64,000 nt of DNA from Devosia salina (lineage in GTDB: Bacteria; Pseudomonadota; Alphaproteobacteria; Rhizobiales; Devosiaceae). Both the position numbers and the translations under genes were made by a program. Where the stretch lies: contig NZ_CP080590.1 of assembly GCF_019504385.1 (NCBI RefSeq), positions 724,001 through 788,000 on the forward strand, in the 5' to 3' direction. Below, piece after piece: positions 52,272-60,708 of this stretch. The notes beneath the pieces were generated by a model, which was given only the letters and a program-made list of their open reading frames with translations, was not told the DNA's origin and ran no database searches. The number at the start of each line of letters is the position of its first letter. Position 1 is the stretch's first letter.

Positions 52272-53291
52272 ATGACCGAAACAACCGCCTCTCTCCCCGC
52301 AAGGATCAAGGCCGATATCGAACGCTTCGGCGGTGTCCTCTGGCTGCCCGTGGTGCTGGCCGTGGTGGCGCTGGTGCTGATCGGCCAGCCCTCGACCTGG
52401 GCGACGCTGACCATAGCCGGGCTTGCCATGGGCATGATGATCTTCCTCATGGCCTCGGGCCTGTCGCTGATCTTCGGCCTGATGGACGTGCTCAATTTCG
52501 GCCATTCCGCCTTTGTCACCGCCGGTGCCTTCATCGGTGCGACGGTGTTGGCCTGGCTCGGCTTCTGGGTGACCGGGGGCAATCCCGCCCTCAACCTGAC
52601 CGGTCTCCTGCTCGCCATCGCGGCAGCCACCATTTTCGGGGCGCTGGCCGGCTGGTTCTTCGAACGGGTGGTCATCCGCCCCGTCTATCAGGACCATCTG
52701 CGGCAGATCCTGATCACCGTGGGCGCGCTGATCGTCGCCGAGGAACTGGTGCTGCTGATCTGGGGTGGCGCACCGATCCCGGTGCCACGTCCGCAGGTCC
52801 TGACCGGTTCGATCATCTTTGCCGGCGTGTCCGTCGAAATCTACCGCATCTTTGCATTTCTGCTGGGCCTTCTGGTCTATGTGGCGATGTATCTGGTGCT
52901 CAACCGCACGCGGCTGGGCCTGCTGATCCGGGCAGGGGTGGAGAACCGCGAAATGGTCGAGGCCCTGGGCTTCCGGGTCGACCGGCTTTTCATCCTCGTC
53001 TTCATGGCGGGCTCGGCCCTTGCGGCCATGGGTGGGGCCATGTGGGCCGGCTATCAGGGCCTGATTACCGCCGCACTCGGCTCGGAAATGATGATCCTGG
53101 TCTTCATCGTCGTCATCATCGGTGGGTTGGGTTCGATCCAGGGCTCATTGCTGGGCGCGATCCTGGTCGGGTTGATGGCGAATTATGTCGCCTTTCTCGT
53201 GCCCAAGATGGCCCTGGCCTCCAACATGCTGCTGATGATGGCCATCCTGCTCTGGCGCCCCTATGGGCTGCTGCCGGCGGTCAAGCGGTGA
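52272..53291 (+). CDS. HAAT ABC permease, LivH type (system 2)
   Basis: 339 residues, slightly longer than LivH at 42225. 'GMMIFLMASGLSLIFGLMDV' then 'LNFGHSAFVTAGAFIGATV' at about residues 55-95 and 'IIGGLGSIQGSLLGAILVG' near the end are the family motifs. About ten spans in the inner membrane; partner of the LivM-type permease 7 nt downstream. Confidence 0.86.
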   Translation: MTETTASLPARIKADIERFGGVLWLPVVLAVVALVLIGQPSTWATLTIAGLAMGMMIFLMASGLSLIFGLMDVLNFGHSAFVTAGAFIGATVLAWLGFWVTGGNPALNLTGLLLAIAAATIFGALAGWFFERVVIRPVYQDHLRQILITVGALIVAEELVLLIWGGAPIPVPRPQVLTGSIIFAGVSVEIYRIFAFLLGLLVYVAMYLVLNRTRLGLLIRAGVENREMVEALGFRVDRLFILVFMAGSALAAMGGAMWAGYQGLITAALGSEMMILVFIVVIIGGLGSIQGSLLGAILVGLMANYVAFLVPKMALASNMLLMMAILLWRPYGLLPAVKR

Positions 53292-53298
53292 GGCGGAC

Positions 53299-54426
53299 AT
53301 GACCATGACCCAATCCAATTCCGCTATCGCCACCAAGCCGAACCGAGACCGGGCAGGTGCGGCCAACTGGTCCGGCCGCATGCTGGTCTATGGGGCGGTG
53401 GGCCTCATCGCCCTCGCATTGGCCCTGGCGCCGTTTCTCTTCCCCGACATCCGCAGCCAGGAAGTGGCGGCGCGCATCTGCGTCTTCATCGTCCTGGTCG
53501 CCAGCTATGACCTGCTGATCGGCTATACCGGGATTGTTTCCTTTGCCCACACCATGTTCTTCGGCCTGGGCGCCTATGGCACCGCCATTGCCATCAAAAC
53601 CATGGGCCCCGGTTTCGAGGCGATCCTGCTCGGCGGCGGCGCTGGCATTGCAGCGGCGCTGGTCCTGGCGCTGCTGATCGGGCTCCTGTCCCTCCGGGTC
53701 AAGGCCATCTTTTTTGCCATGGTCACGCTCTCGGCCGCCTCGGTGATGATGGTGCTGGCCAGCCAGCTCTCCGACTTCACCGGCGGCGAGGACGGCATTA
53801 CCTATTCCATTCCCAAGCTCTTTTCGCCGGCCACCGAATTGCTCGCCGATGCCGACGGCAAGGCGTTGCGGCTGTTCGGGGTGCCGCTCAATGGCAAGCT
53901 CGCGCTCTATTATTTCGTCTTCCTGACGGCACTGGTGCTGTTCCTGGCGATGATGCGCATCGTCGCCTCGCCGCTCGGTTCGGTGCTCGAGGCCATTCGT
54001 GAAAATGAGATGCGGGCCGAGGCCATCGGCTATCGCGTGGTATTCTACCGCACCACGATCTTCTGCATCGCCGCCGGCATGGCGGCCGGCGCGGGCATAT
54101 TGCGCGCCGTCTGGCTCAAATATACCGGACCCGAAGTGGTGCTGTCCTTCGACATCATGATCGACATCCTGCTCATGGTCGTCATCGGGGGCATGGGCAC
54201 CATGCTCGGTGCCGTCATCGGCGTCGTGCTGATGACCCTCGCCCAATATTATCTCAAGGACCTGATGGTGCTCGGCGCAGAGGCGACGGCCGACCTGCCC
54301 ATTGTACCGGATCTGCTCAATCCGGAGCGCTGGCTGCTCTGGCTCGGCCTGGGCTTCATCCTTCTGGTCTACTTCTTCCCCTCGGGCATTGCCGGGACCC
54401 TTTTGGGCAAGGGAGGCAGGAAATGA
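53299..54426 (+). CDS. HAAT ABC permease, LivM type (system 2)
   Basis: 375 residues from MTMTQSNSAI; the upstream frame overlaps livH and is not needed. 'DLLIGYTGIVSFAHTMFFGL' and 'IGGMGTMLGAVIGVVLMTL' mark LivM. It has a cytoplasmic N-terminal tail of about 35 residues and about ten spans. Stop overlaps the hydrolase start by 4 nt. Confidence 0.86.
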   Translation: MTMTQSNSAIATKPNRDRAGAANWSGRMLVYGAVGLIALALALAPFLFPDIRSQEVAARICVFIVLVASYDLLIGYTGIVSFAHTMFFGLGAYGTAIAIKTMGPGFEAILLGGGAGIAAALVLALLIGLLSLRVKAIFFAMVTLSAASVMMVLASQLSDFTGGEDGITYSIPKLFSPATELLADADGKALRLFGVPLNGKLALYYFVFLTALVLFLAMMRIVASPLGSVLEAIRENEMRAEAIGYRVVFYRTTIFCIAAGMAAGAGILRAVWLKYTGPEVVLSFDIMIDILLMVVIGGMGTMLGAVIGVVLMTLAQYYLKDLMVLGAEATADLPIVPDLLNPERWLLWLGLGFILLVYFFPSGIAGTLLGKGGRK

Positions 54427-55262
54427 CCCAGCCCCGATCGACCTATCTCGATGCCGCGGGCTTCGAGATGCATGTGACCGAATGGGGCGATCCGGAGAAG
54501 CCCGCCATCGTCATGTGGCACGGCCTGGCCCGGACCGGCCGCGATTTCGACGAAGCGGCCAGCGCCCTGTCCTCACGCTTCTTCGTGCTGTGCCCGGACA
54601 CGTTGGGACGCGGTCTTTCGGCCTGGGCGACCCGAGGTGCTGCCGACTACACCTTCGCGACCTATGGTGACATGGCGGCCGCCATGCTCGATCACTACGG
54701 CATCGATCGCTTCGGCTGGGTGGGGACGTCGATGGGGGGACTTCTAGGCATCACCCTTGCGGCCGGGGCCTTGCGGAATCGCATCACCCACCTGGTCATC
54801 AACGATGTCGGGCCCGACATACCGGTCGACAGCGCCAAGCGCATTTCGGACTATGTGGGGAACCCGCCGACTTTTGAAACCGTGGCCGAATACGAAGCCT
54901 GGCTGCGCCGCACCTATGCGCCATTCGGTAGCAATAGCGACGCCTTCTGGCGGCGCATGGTCGACACATCCCTGCGCCGCACCGGCAATGGCAAGATCAC
55001 GGTGCATTATGACCCTGCAATCGTCTCGCTGATGGGGGAGAACAAGGCCGATCTCGATGTCTGGGAGGCCTATGACAGTGTCACCGCCCGCACCCTGCTG
55101 CTTCGGGGAGAACATTCCGACGTGCTCGCACCCACCATTGCCAGTGCCATGCGCATGCGCGGGCCTTGCCCTGAACTCGTGGTCATTCCCGATTGCGGCC
55201 ACGCCCCGACCCTGGCCGATAGAAGCCAGATCGGGCTGCTTACCGACTTCCTGAGCGCTTGA
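54423..55262 (+). CDS. Alpha/beta hydrolase
   Basis: 279 residues, start ATG inside the LivM stop. Oxyanion-hole 'MWHGLARTGRDFDEA', nucleophile elbow 'VGTSMGGLLGIT' with Ser at about 101, acid in 'LLRGEHSDVLAP' and His in 'IPDCGHAPTLADRSQ' complete the triad. No signal peptide, so cytoplasmic. Co-transcribed with the second HAAT importer, it probably hydrolyses an ester that the importer brings in. A hydroxyalkanoate oligomer is one possibility given the nearby 3-hydroxybutyrate genes. Confidence 0.83.
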   Translation: MTQPRSTYLDAAGFEMHVTEWGDPEKPAIVMWHGLARTGRDFDEAASALSSRFFVLCPDTLGRGLSAWATRGAADYTFATYGDMAAAMLDHYGIDRFGWVGTSMGGLLGITLAAGALRNRITHLVINDVGPDIPVDSAKRISDYVGNPPTFETVAEYEAWLRRTYAPFGSNSDAFWRRMVDTSLRRTGNGKITVHYDPAIVSLMGENKADLDVWEAYDSVTARTLLLRGEHSDVLAPTIASAMRMRGPCPELVVIPDCGHAPTLADRSQIGLLTDFLSA

Positions 55263-56046
55263 GCGGCAGGCGCGAGCCGCCATTCCGTGTACGTGTCGCG
55301 ACGTCACCGCCGGGGTGAAGGCTTCCGTTCACAAGCTGGGTAAAACCGGCCTGATCCAGGATTGCCACATGGTGGTTGTCGCGGCAGCGCAGGATGCCTG
55401 CCTTTTCGAGGGTCTTGAACCCGCGGGTGATGGCTGCAGGGGTGGCCGCAAGAAATTCGGCCATGTCCCGACGCGACATGGGCAGGTGCACTTCCTCCGG
55501 CGTCAGACCGAGGCGGCTGGCCTGGTCCTGCTCGAGCATTTCGATGAACATGGCGATCTTGTTGGCGACCAGGCGTTCGGAGAGGATGAAGGCGTGGCGC
55601 TGGCTGGCGCGCAACTCATGCACCAGCTTGGCCAATAGGGCCAGGTCGAGCCCCAGATCGGACAGCATCCGGCTGCGCAGGGATTTGATCGGGATCCTGT
55701 AGGCCGTGACATTGTTCGCGGCAGTCGCCGAGTTCGAATAGGCCCCGTCATCGGCCATCCCGATGATGTCGCCCTCCAGCGCAAAGGCGAAGATCAGGAT
55801 TTGCGATCCCGGCTGATCCTGGCGAAAAACCTTCACCAGGCCCGAGCTGATGATATAGACCGCGTCCGCTTGTGTCCCGGCCGTGTAGATGGTGTCGCCC
55901 CTGCGGAAACGGGAGATGGTGGCGATTGTCGCCAGCTTGGCAGCCTCTTCCTGGCTCAGAAGCGATCGGGACAGACCGGCGTCGGCACTGCCCGGCACCC
56001 AAGCGCGCGTAGCTATCAGCTTTGGGGCGAGCGGGCGATTTGCCAT
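55240..56046 (-). CDS. Crp/Fnr-family transcriptional regulator (FixK/DNR-like)
   Basis: 268 residues from MANRPLAPKL with GAGGAG upstream. Cyclic nucleotide-like domain 'RFRRGDTIYTAGTQADAVYI' at about 55-75, dimer helix, and HTH 'MSRRDMAEFLAATPAAITRG' with 'FKTLEKAGILRCRDNHHVAI'. The N-terminus has none of the four clustered cysteines of Fnr, so it is of the FixK/DNR/NnrR kind. A perfect TTGAT-N4-ATCAA box 81 bp upstream suggests autoregulation or control by another Fnr. Its 3' end overlaps the convergent hydrolase by 23 nt. Confidence 0.83.
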   Translation of the reverse strand: MANRPLAPKLIATRAWVPGSADAGLSRSLLSQEEAAKLATIATISRFRRGDTIYTAGTQADAVYIISSGLVKVFRQDQPGSQILIFAFALEGDIIGMADDGAYSNSATAANNVTAYRIPIKSLRSRMLSDLGLDLALLAKLVHELRASQRHAFILSERLVANKIAMFIEMLEQDQASRLGLTPEEVHLPMSRRDMAEFLAATPAAITRGFKTLEKAGILRCRDNHHVAILDQAGFTQLVNGSLHPGGDVATRTRNGGSRLPLKRSGSR

Positions 56047-56126
56047 GCTGTGAACTGCTCCTCGGAGGCCAGGCCTCGTCAGTATTGCCGACAATGTCAC
56101 CAATAACTGCAATTTTGAACCGGACC

Positions 56127-56140
56127 TTGATCCTGATCAA
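56127..56140. promoter_or_regulatory. FNR/FixK box, perfect TTGAT-N4-ATCAA
   Basis: TTGATCCTGATCAA is the textbook Fnr/FixK consensus. It lies 81 bp before the Crp/Fnr gene on the minus strand and 57 bp before the small ORF at 56197 on the plus strand, so it can serve either or both. Confidence 0.72.
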
Positions 56141-56196
56141 TAAATAGACCGTCCGTGGACTCCCGTAGGCAGCTTGGGCGACCTAGCATAGTTCTT

Positions 56197-56382
56197 ATGG
56201 ACGACAAGACACACAGACATTTTGTTTGGGCGGCGGAGCAGAATATCGTGCGGTACAGGGACGACCTGGCCCGGGAGCACGATCCGCACCGCCGCGTCCA
56301 GCTGGAGCGGGCCTTGAAGGCGGAACTGACGGCACTCCGCCGCCTCAGGGACGAGAGCTCGCAAGGGGCGCGACAAGACTGA
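56197..56382 (+). CDS. Small conserved-looking hypothetical protein
   Basis: 61 residues from MDDKTHRHFV; a longer frame from 56155 is possible. No recognised family. It is basic and acidic, fully helical by appearance (RYRDDLAREHDPHRRVQLER), with no membrane segment or Cys. An FNR box lies 57 bp upstream, suggesting it is a low-oxygen-induced small protein. The absence of a good Shine-Dalgarno site keeps confidence moderate. Confidence 0.5.
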   Translation: MDDKTHRHFVWAAEQNIVRYRDDLAREHDPHRRVQLERALKAELTALRRLRDESSQGARQD

Positions 56383-56468
56383 CCGGTGCAGGGGGCCCAG
56401 GTGCCGGCCGGGAGGCGGGAAATCGACCTTCTCGCCACGGGTCTGCGCGCGCTTACTACTGAAATTGC

Positions 56469-57827
56469 CTAGTGAACGGCCGGCCTGTTGCCGGGAGCCG
56501 GTTCGGATGGCGCCGACGCAACATCGGTAGTCTCCGGCAGGGCGCTCTTTGCCCGCAGGGCCCGGGCACGGCCCAGCAGCCGGCGCGCACTCTGGAGCTG
56601 GCCGATATATTGCAGCAATTGCCCATAGCGGTAGAGCGCGTCGATATTGTCGGGGTTCTGTGTCAGCACCTGTCCATAGCCGATTGCGGCCTGGCGAAAA
56701 CGGCCCTGGCGATGGGCGGCCGTTGCCAGAGCAAGCACGGTCGCCGCCGCCCGGGCCTCGATGCCATTGCCGAGGTTGAGACCGGATCGCGTCGTGACGC
56801 GCAGGCACTGGAGATGCTCGAGACGCGTGCCGAACAGCGCCTTGTAGGGCTCGTCGCCTCTCAGGAAATCATAGGTGACGAAGTTCTGTTCGATCAGGGC
56901 GCGGATCGAATAGGCGTGGAGCAGCAGGCCCGGGGAGGGGCCCTCGAAGCTTTCGTCGCGGCCGGTCATGTAGAAATTGGCGCCTCGCTTGAGCGGATCG
57001 AGCATGGTCGCAAGCGCCGCCACCATCTGCCCGTTCTGGCGCAGGATGGGCATGAACAGATGCCCGTTGGCAAAGGCATCCAGCAGCATCTGCCGGTTGG
57101 TCGCCAGGATCCTCTGGGCCCGCTCGACACCCTTGCGATCCGACCATTTGGTGAGCCAGAGCGCATTCATCTTTTCGATATCGTCACGGATGCTGGCGGC
57201 GGTGGGCTGCGTGATGGTCAGCGACTGGTCGGCTTCGAATGCACGCAGCAATCGCCGCAGCTTCTGCCGCGTATTGGCGCTCAGTTGCTCGAGATAGAGC
57301 TCCCATTGCCCTGGCAGGTGCACGACCGGGCAGACCAGATTGTTGACATTGTCGCGCTTGTTGACGCGGAATTCGCTGCTGATCCGGAAGGCCGGATCGG
57401 CGAAATGGTTCAGCAACTCCCGGTAGCGCATGTCCCCGGCATCGACATAATCGAAGCTGATCTGGTGCCAGTGCATCAGCTTGAGCGCACCGGCCCTGGC
57501 CGGCATGGCCGAATTCAGTCGGGCGGGCAGGGCAACCAGGCCGGTATAGTCCGCCCCGTAATTTCCGGCCATCAGGATTTCCGAAACGCAATGGCCGTCG
57601 GGGCGCGCATAGGTGCGCAGGCGCAGCGGCAGGAAGGCCTCGTATTTCGACTTGGCGGTGGGCTTGGCCGCAAGGACGAACCATTGGCCGCCAAAGGCGC
57701 GCAGCCAGCGTCGCAGAAAGCGGTGCGACACGAAATAGCGCGCATGCGGATCGGCCAGATAGACCTCGTCCCAGTTCTGGGCGAGCTGGTCAAATCCATC
57801 CATCGTATCGACAATTTCCACGATCAT
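56469..57827 (-). CDS. GNAT/BioF2-like (CelD-type) acetyltransferase with C-terminal TPR
   Basis: 452 residues from MIVEIVDTMDG; a TTG at 57848 is less likely. Residues about 1-370 resemble the Acetyltransf_6 (BioF2/FemAB-like, cellulose-biosynthesis CelD) fold: 'YFVSHRFLRRWLRAFGGQWF', 'LSANTRQKLRRLLRAF', 'TYDFLRGDEPYKALFGTR'. Residues about 370-425 hold TPR-like helices ('QAAIGYGQVLTQNPDNIDAL'). Such enzymes transfer acyl groups in envelope or exopolysaccharide synthesis. Third gene downstream of the CsgD-like regulator, which hints at surface matrix. Substrate unknown. Confidence 0.65.
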   Translation of the reverse strand: MIVEIVDTMDGFDQLAQNWDEVYLADPHARYFVSHRFLRRWLRAFGGQWFVLAAKPTAKSKYEAFLPLRLRTYARPDGHCVSEILMAGNYGADYTGLVALPARLNSAMPARAGALKLMHWHQISFDYVDAGDMRYRELLNHFADPAFRISSEFRVNKRDNVNNLVCPVVHLPGQWELYLEQLSANTRQKLRRLLRAFEADQSLTITQPTAASIRDDIEKMNALWLTKWSDRKGVERAQRILATNRQMLLDAFANGHLFMPILRQNGQMVAALATMLDPLKRGANFYMTGRDESFEGPSPGLLLHAYSIRALIEQNFVTYDFLRGDEPYKALFGTRLEHLQCLRVTTRSGLNLGNGIEARAAATVLALATAAHRQGRFRQAAIGYGQVLTQNPDNIDALYRYGQLLQYIGQLQSARRLLGRARALRAKSALPETTDVASAPSEPAPGNRPAVH

Positions 57828-57928
57828 GATGGGCGGCCTTTCCCCCAATAATGCCTGACAAGACTAGCAACAGACCTGACGGGCCAATATTACCCGCATC
57901 GACTACTGGCCTAGCCAATTTGATCGAG

Positions 57929-58408
57929 TCAGGGGGCGATCTTGTGATTGCGGATATAGTCCCAGATGTCGCGATTGACCGAAACAATGCGGTCGATGGC
58001 CGCGTTCAGGCGGTCCAGTTCGTTGCGGTCCAGCAGTTCCACTTTGCCATAGCGCAGATCCTCGCCGACATCGGCCACGCGCATCAGCTGTGTACTTGCC
58101 TCACCCTTTTCGTCGAACGAATAGATGCAGTGGTTGAACTTGTTGCGCAGGCCGCTTTCCTTGCCCAGCCGGTCGGCAAATCCCAGCACGGCCTCCCGGT
58201 CTGCCGGGGAGGTGGTGCGAAGCTTGGCGAGGCGCTGGATGAGGTCGAGACGCGCGCGGGTGGTGTTGAGCGTCAGGAAGACCAGGATCGCCGCTTCCTT
58301 GGTGGTGCCCATCAACTGCGCGATCAGGTAGATGAACAGGCTCTCCGTATTGGTCCAGACATAGTTCATCCGGCCGACCAGGAGCAGGGTTTCATTGATG
58401 GCAATCAT
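57929..58408 (-). CDS. Hypothetical protein, helical, possibly membrane-associated
   Basis: 159 residues from MIAINETLLL with GGGAGG upstream. An N-terminal hydrophobic stretch ('MNYVWTNTESLFIYLIAQLM', 'AAILVFLTLNTTRARLDLIQ') precedes a charged helical C-terminal half. I do not recognise the family. It is 13 nt after the CsgD-like regulator and probably co-transcribed with it. Confidence 0.6.
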   Translation of the reverse strand: MIAINETLLLVGRMNYVWTNTESLFIYLIAQLMGTTKEAAILVFLTLNTTRARLDLIQRLAKLRTTSPADREAVLGFADRLGKESGLRNKFNHCIYSFDEKGEASTQLMRVADVGEDLRYGKVELLDRNELDRLNAAIDRIVSVNRDIWDYIRNHKIAP

Positions 58409-58421
58409 GGCTCGGCCTCCC

Positions 58422-59183
58422 TCAGTCCAGCGGCTTGTCAGGCCTTCGCGACGCGTTGCCCAGCCAGTAGGCGGCCGCCTGGGTGCGGTTGTGCACGCGC
58501 AGCTTGCGGATGATGTTATGGACATGGACCTTCACGGTGTATTCGGAGAGGTTCATGCGCGAGGCGATGATCTTGTTCTGAAATCCCATGGAGAGGAGCT
58601 TGAGCACTTCCTGCTCGCGATTGGTCAGGTCATCCTGGCGGTCCGCACCATCGGGTTCGGACCACTCCTCCTCCTCCTCCGGGTGGCCCGCGTCATGGTC
58701 CAGACTGTGCCCGTCCGCATTGAACGCGCGGCGGAGCAGCACACCCGATGGCAGGTAGATCCCGCCATTGAGCAGCAGGCCGAAGGCCGCCAGCCACAGG
58801 GATAGCGACAGGGTCAGGGGAACGACGCCCTGGAGAATGCCACGGCCGACCAGGTCGTCGATCCCCGCCGGCACCTGGGCCGGGCTGCTGACCAGAACCG
58901 TCAGGACGGCCTCGGGGTAGAGATGGCGCAACTGGGCGACCCCGGCATCGGCGTCGGCGTCCGGTTCGAGCTGGAAGGCCACCAGCGCCACCCCGCTCTC
59001 CTCGCCGTTCAGATGCGAGACCAGTTCAACCTGATAGTCGATGTAGCAATCCGCTACGGCCCGCACCAGGGAGTGCGATATCAGGTCATGCCTGGCCCGG
59101 AACAGCATGCGGGGCTGCGGGAGATGGCTCCCGTCATGATGCGACCGGTCGGCCGAAGCGAAGCTTGTGCGGGGGTTCGTCAT
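58422..59183 (-). CDS. LuxR-family regulator with degenerate receiver (CsgD/VpsT-like)
   Basis: 253 residues from MTNPRTSFAS, start chosen for GAGGAG 7 nt upstream. The N-terminal domain ('LVAFQLEPDADADAGVAQLR', 'LTVLVSSPAQVPAGIDDLV') has receiver-like order but I see no clear phospho-acceptor Asp/Lys set. The C-terminal HTH 'LTNREQEVLKLLSMGFQNKI' with 'RMNLSEYTVKVHVHNIIRKL' is a normal NarL type. This architecture matches CsgD/VpsT, which control curli and matrix genes. It lies divergent to a pair of repeat-rich, type I secretion-linked genes. An FNR-like box is 134 bp upstream. Confidence 0.75.
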   Translation of the reverse strand: MTNPRTSFASADRSHHDGSHLPQPRMLFRARHDLISHSLVRAVADCYIDYQVELVSHLNGEESGVALVAFQLEPDADADAGVAQLRHLYPEAVLTVLVSSPAQVPAGIDDLVGRGILQGVVPLTLSLSLWLAAFGLLLNGGIYLPSGVLLRRAFNADGHSLDHDAGHPEEEEEWSEPDGADRQDDLTNREQEVLKLLSMGFQNKIIASRMNLSEYTVKVHVHNIIRKLRVHNRTQAAAYWLGNASRRPDKPLD

Positions 59184-59664
59184 CCTCGTACTCCTCTCTC
59201 TCACTCCCGGCGCCATTGGTCGAAATGCACGCGCCCTGTCGCGAACGCCGGACGCGCCCGCCCCCGGGGGTTAGCCCGAAGGAGCCAACAGGTGCCCAGA
59301 AATCACGGCCCCTGACTTGACGCTGGTCAAATTATGCCAGGCCGTGATCAGCCCGACGGGTTAGCTCCAATTGTCGTCTTAACTTCACCGGCCATTCGGG
59401 ATGGGATCGAGAGGTTCCAGGTGGGCCCTGGAATGGCGGAGTGCCGTTCTGGCGCCGTCGGTCGGTATCCCGGGCAAGTGTGTCAGGGGCGGCCAGTCAG
59501 CCCACGGTCAAAGTCGCAATCGCCCTTCATGCCGGCGCCTTAAGCGGGTGTTCTGGCACCGGATGCCCTTGCGCCGATGGCCGGTAACGAAGGCGATATT
59601 CGGCACATGACCCTTTTGAGATGAGTGGGGTTCTGCCGATCGCACGACAAGATGGAGGACCACC
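59184..59664. other. Divergent promoter region, CsgD-like regulator / repeat protein
   Basis: 481 bp with no believable gene; the short open frames on the plus strand have no family resemblance. It holds the FNR-like box at 59317-59330 and the GGAGGA ribosome site of 59665. No other clear signals. Confidence 0.45.
59317..59330. promoter_or_regulatory. FNR/NnrR-like box TTGAC-N4-GTCAA
   Basis: TTGACGCTGGTCAA is a perfect 5+5 inverted repeat, differing from the canonical TTGAT-N4-ATCAA by symmetrical T to C / A to G changes. 134 bp before the CsgD-like gene (minus) and 335 bp before the repeat-protein gene (plus). Confidence 0.55.
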
Positions 59665-60615
59665 ATGTCCCGCAGCAGGCACAACCACTACAACCCGATC
59701 GATCCGTCCCAGGACCAGGATCAGGCTCAGGCCCAGCTTCAGGCCGAACTGCAGGCTCAGCTCCAGGCTGAACTGCAGGCCCAGGACCAGAAGCAGGACC
59801 AGGACCAGGATCAGGACCAGAAGCAGGATCAGGATCAGGACCAAAAGCAGGACCAGGACCAGGGCCAGTGGCAGCATTCCAGCAGTGAGAACGAGAATCT
59901 CAACGGCAATGGCAATCTGAACGGCAATGGCAACCTGAACGGCAACCTGAACGGCAACCTGAACTACAACGAGAACACCAGCGACACCGACGTGAAGGTG
60001 GATGTTGACGTCGATGTTGACCTGGACCTCGACCACCTGCGTGCGCCCGATGACAACGACTTCGGCGACATCGACATGAAGGATGTCAAGTTCGACAATA
60101 TCTTCATGGCCGATGATGGCTCGTCGATCAGCTTCGATCCGGGTGACGACGTCAACTTCGAAAACATCTTCAACAATGCCTTCGGGGCGGGCAGCAACAA
60201 CTCTGCCTTCGCGGTCAACCAGATCGCCGACCTCGTCGACAACGACTCCCTGAGTGGCGTCCGGATGGACAATTCCGGCACCTACGACATGCACTGGGAA
60301 GCCAAGGGCGGCGACGCCACGGCCGGTGACGGCATTGGCGGCGGCGGTGGCGCTGGCGAATCCGATGGCAAGTATGATGGGCACCATCGCGGCGGCGGTG
60401 ACAATGACAGCCAGGACAGTGCCGGCTGGCGGATAGATGCGGGCGATGACATCGCTGCCTCGGCTGCTGCAAGTGCCAATGCTGCGCTGAGCTCGAATGC
60501 CTTCTCGCAGGAAATCGTGCTGGGCGCGAACCTGCAGCAGAATGCGATCGACGTCACCATCGTGGGCGGCGACACCAATTACACCAGTGTCGGCGGCGAA
60601 GAAGCCGAAGCCTGA
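59665..60615 (+). CDS. Low-complexity repeat protein linked to type I secretion
   Basis: 316 residues, start MSRSRHNHYN after GGAGGA. Layout: Q/D/A/K-rich repeats (about residues 15-71, e.g. QAQLQAELQAQ, QDQDQKQDQDQ), an N/G/L repeat (77-100, NLNGNGNLNGN), a D/V-rich stretch (108-122), a Gly/Asp-rich middle, and a C-terminal block 'IVLGANLQQNAIDVTIVGGD' that resembles units in the next protein. No signal peptide and no Cys. Highly acidic. I do not recognise a named family. Position before an exported-looking repeat protein and a type I exporter suggests it is a secreted or surface material. Confidence 0.72.
   Translation: MSRSRHNHYNPIDPSQDQDQAQAQLQAELQAQLQAELQAQDQKQDQDQDQDQKQDQDQDQKQDQDQGQWQHSSSENENLNGNGNLNGNGNLNGNLNGNLNYNENTSDTDVKVDVDVDVDLDLDHLRAPDDNDFGDIDMKDVKFDNIFMADDGSSISFDPGDDVNFENIFNNAFGAGSNNSAFAVNQIADLVDNDSLSGVRMDNSGTYDMHWEAKGGDATAGDGIGGGGGAGESDGKYDGHHRGGGDNDSQDSAGWRIDAGDDIAASAAASANAALSSNAFSQEIVLGANLQQNAIDVTIVGGDTNYTSVGGEEAEA
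59707..59975 (+). repeat. Tandem short repeats inside the low-complexity gene
   Basis: Degenerate CAGGAYCAG/CAGAAGCAG hexamer-nonamer tracts (59707-59877) followed by AACGGCAATGGCAAYCTG and AACGGCAACCTG repeats (59897-59960). Such tracts can vary in copy number by slippage. Confidence 0.7.
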
Positions 60616-60708
60616 TCGCTCTCCTCAGAGTTCTGCAAACTCGACCTGCGCGCCAACGCGCAGGTCAGCCGTCTTTACGGACGCGCGACCGCATGGGGGA
60701 GAAACGCC

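Noticed and set aside
57917..57930. TTGATCGAGTCAGG as a fourth Fnr-type box
   Set aside because: Only the left half matches; the right half is not ATCAA/GTCAA at the right spacing.
59527..60387. Minus-strand frame of 286 codons opposite the repeat protein
   Set aside because: Its long Val/Leu/Ile runs are just the complement of the Q/D repeats. The plus strand has a ribosome site and sits in an operon with the exporter.
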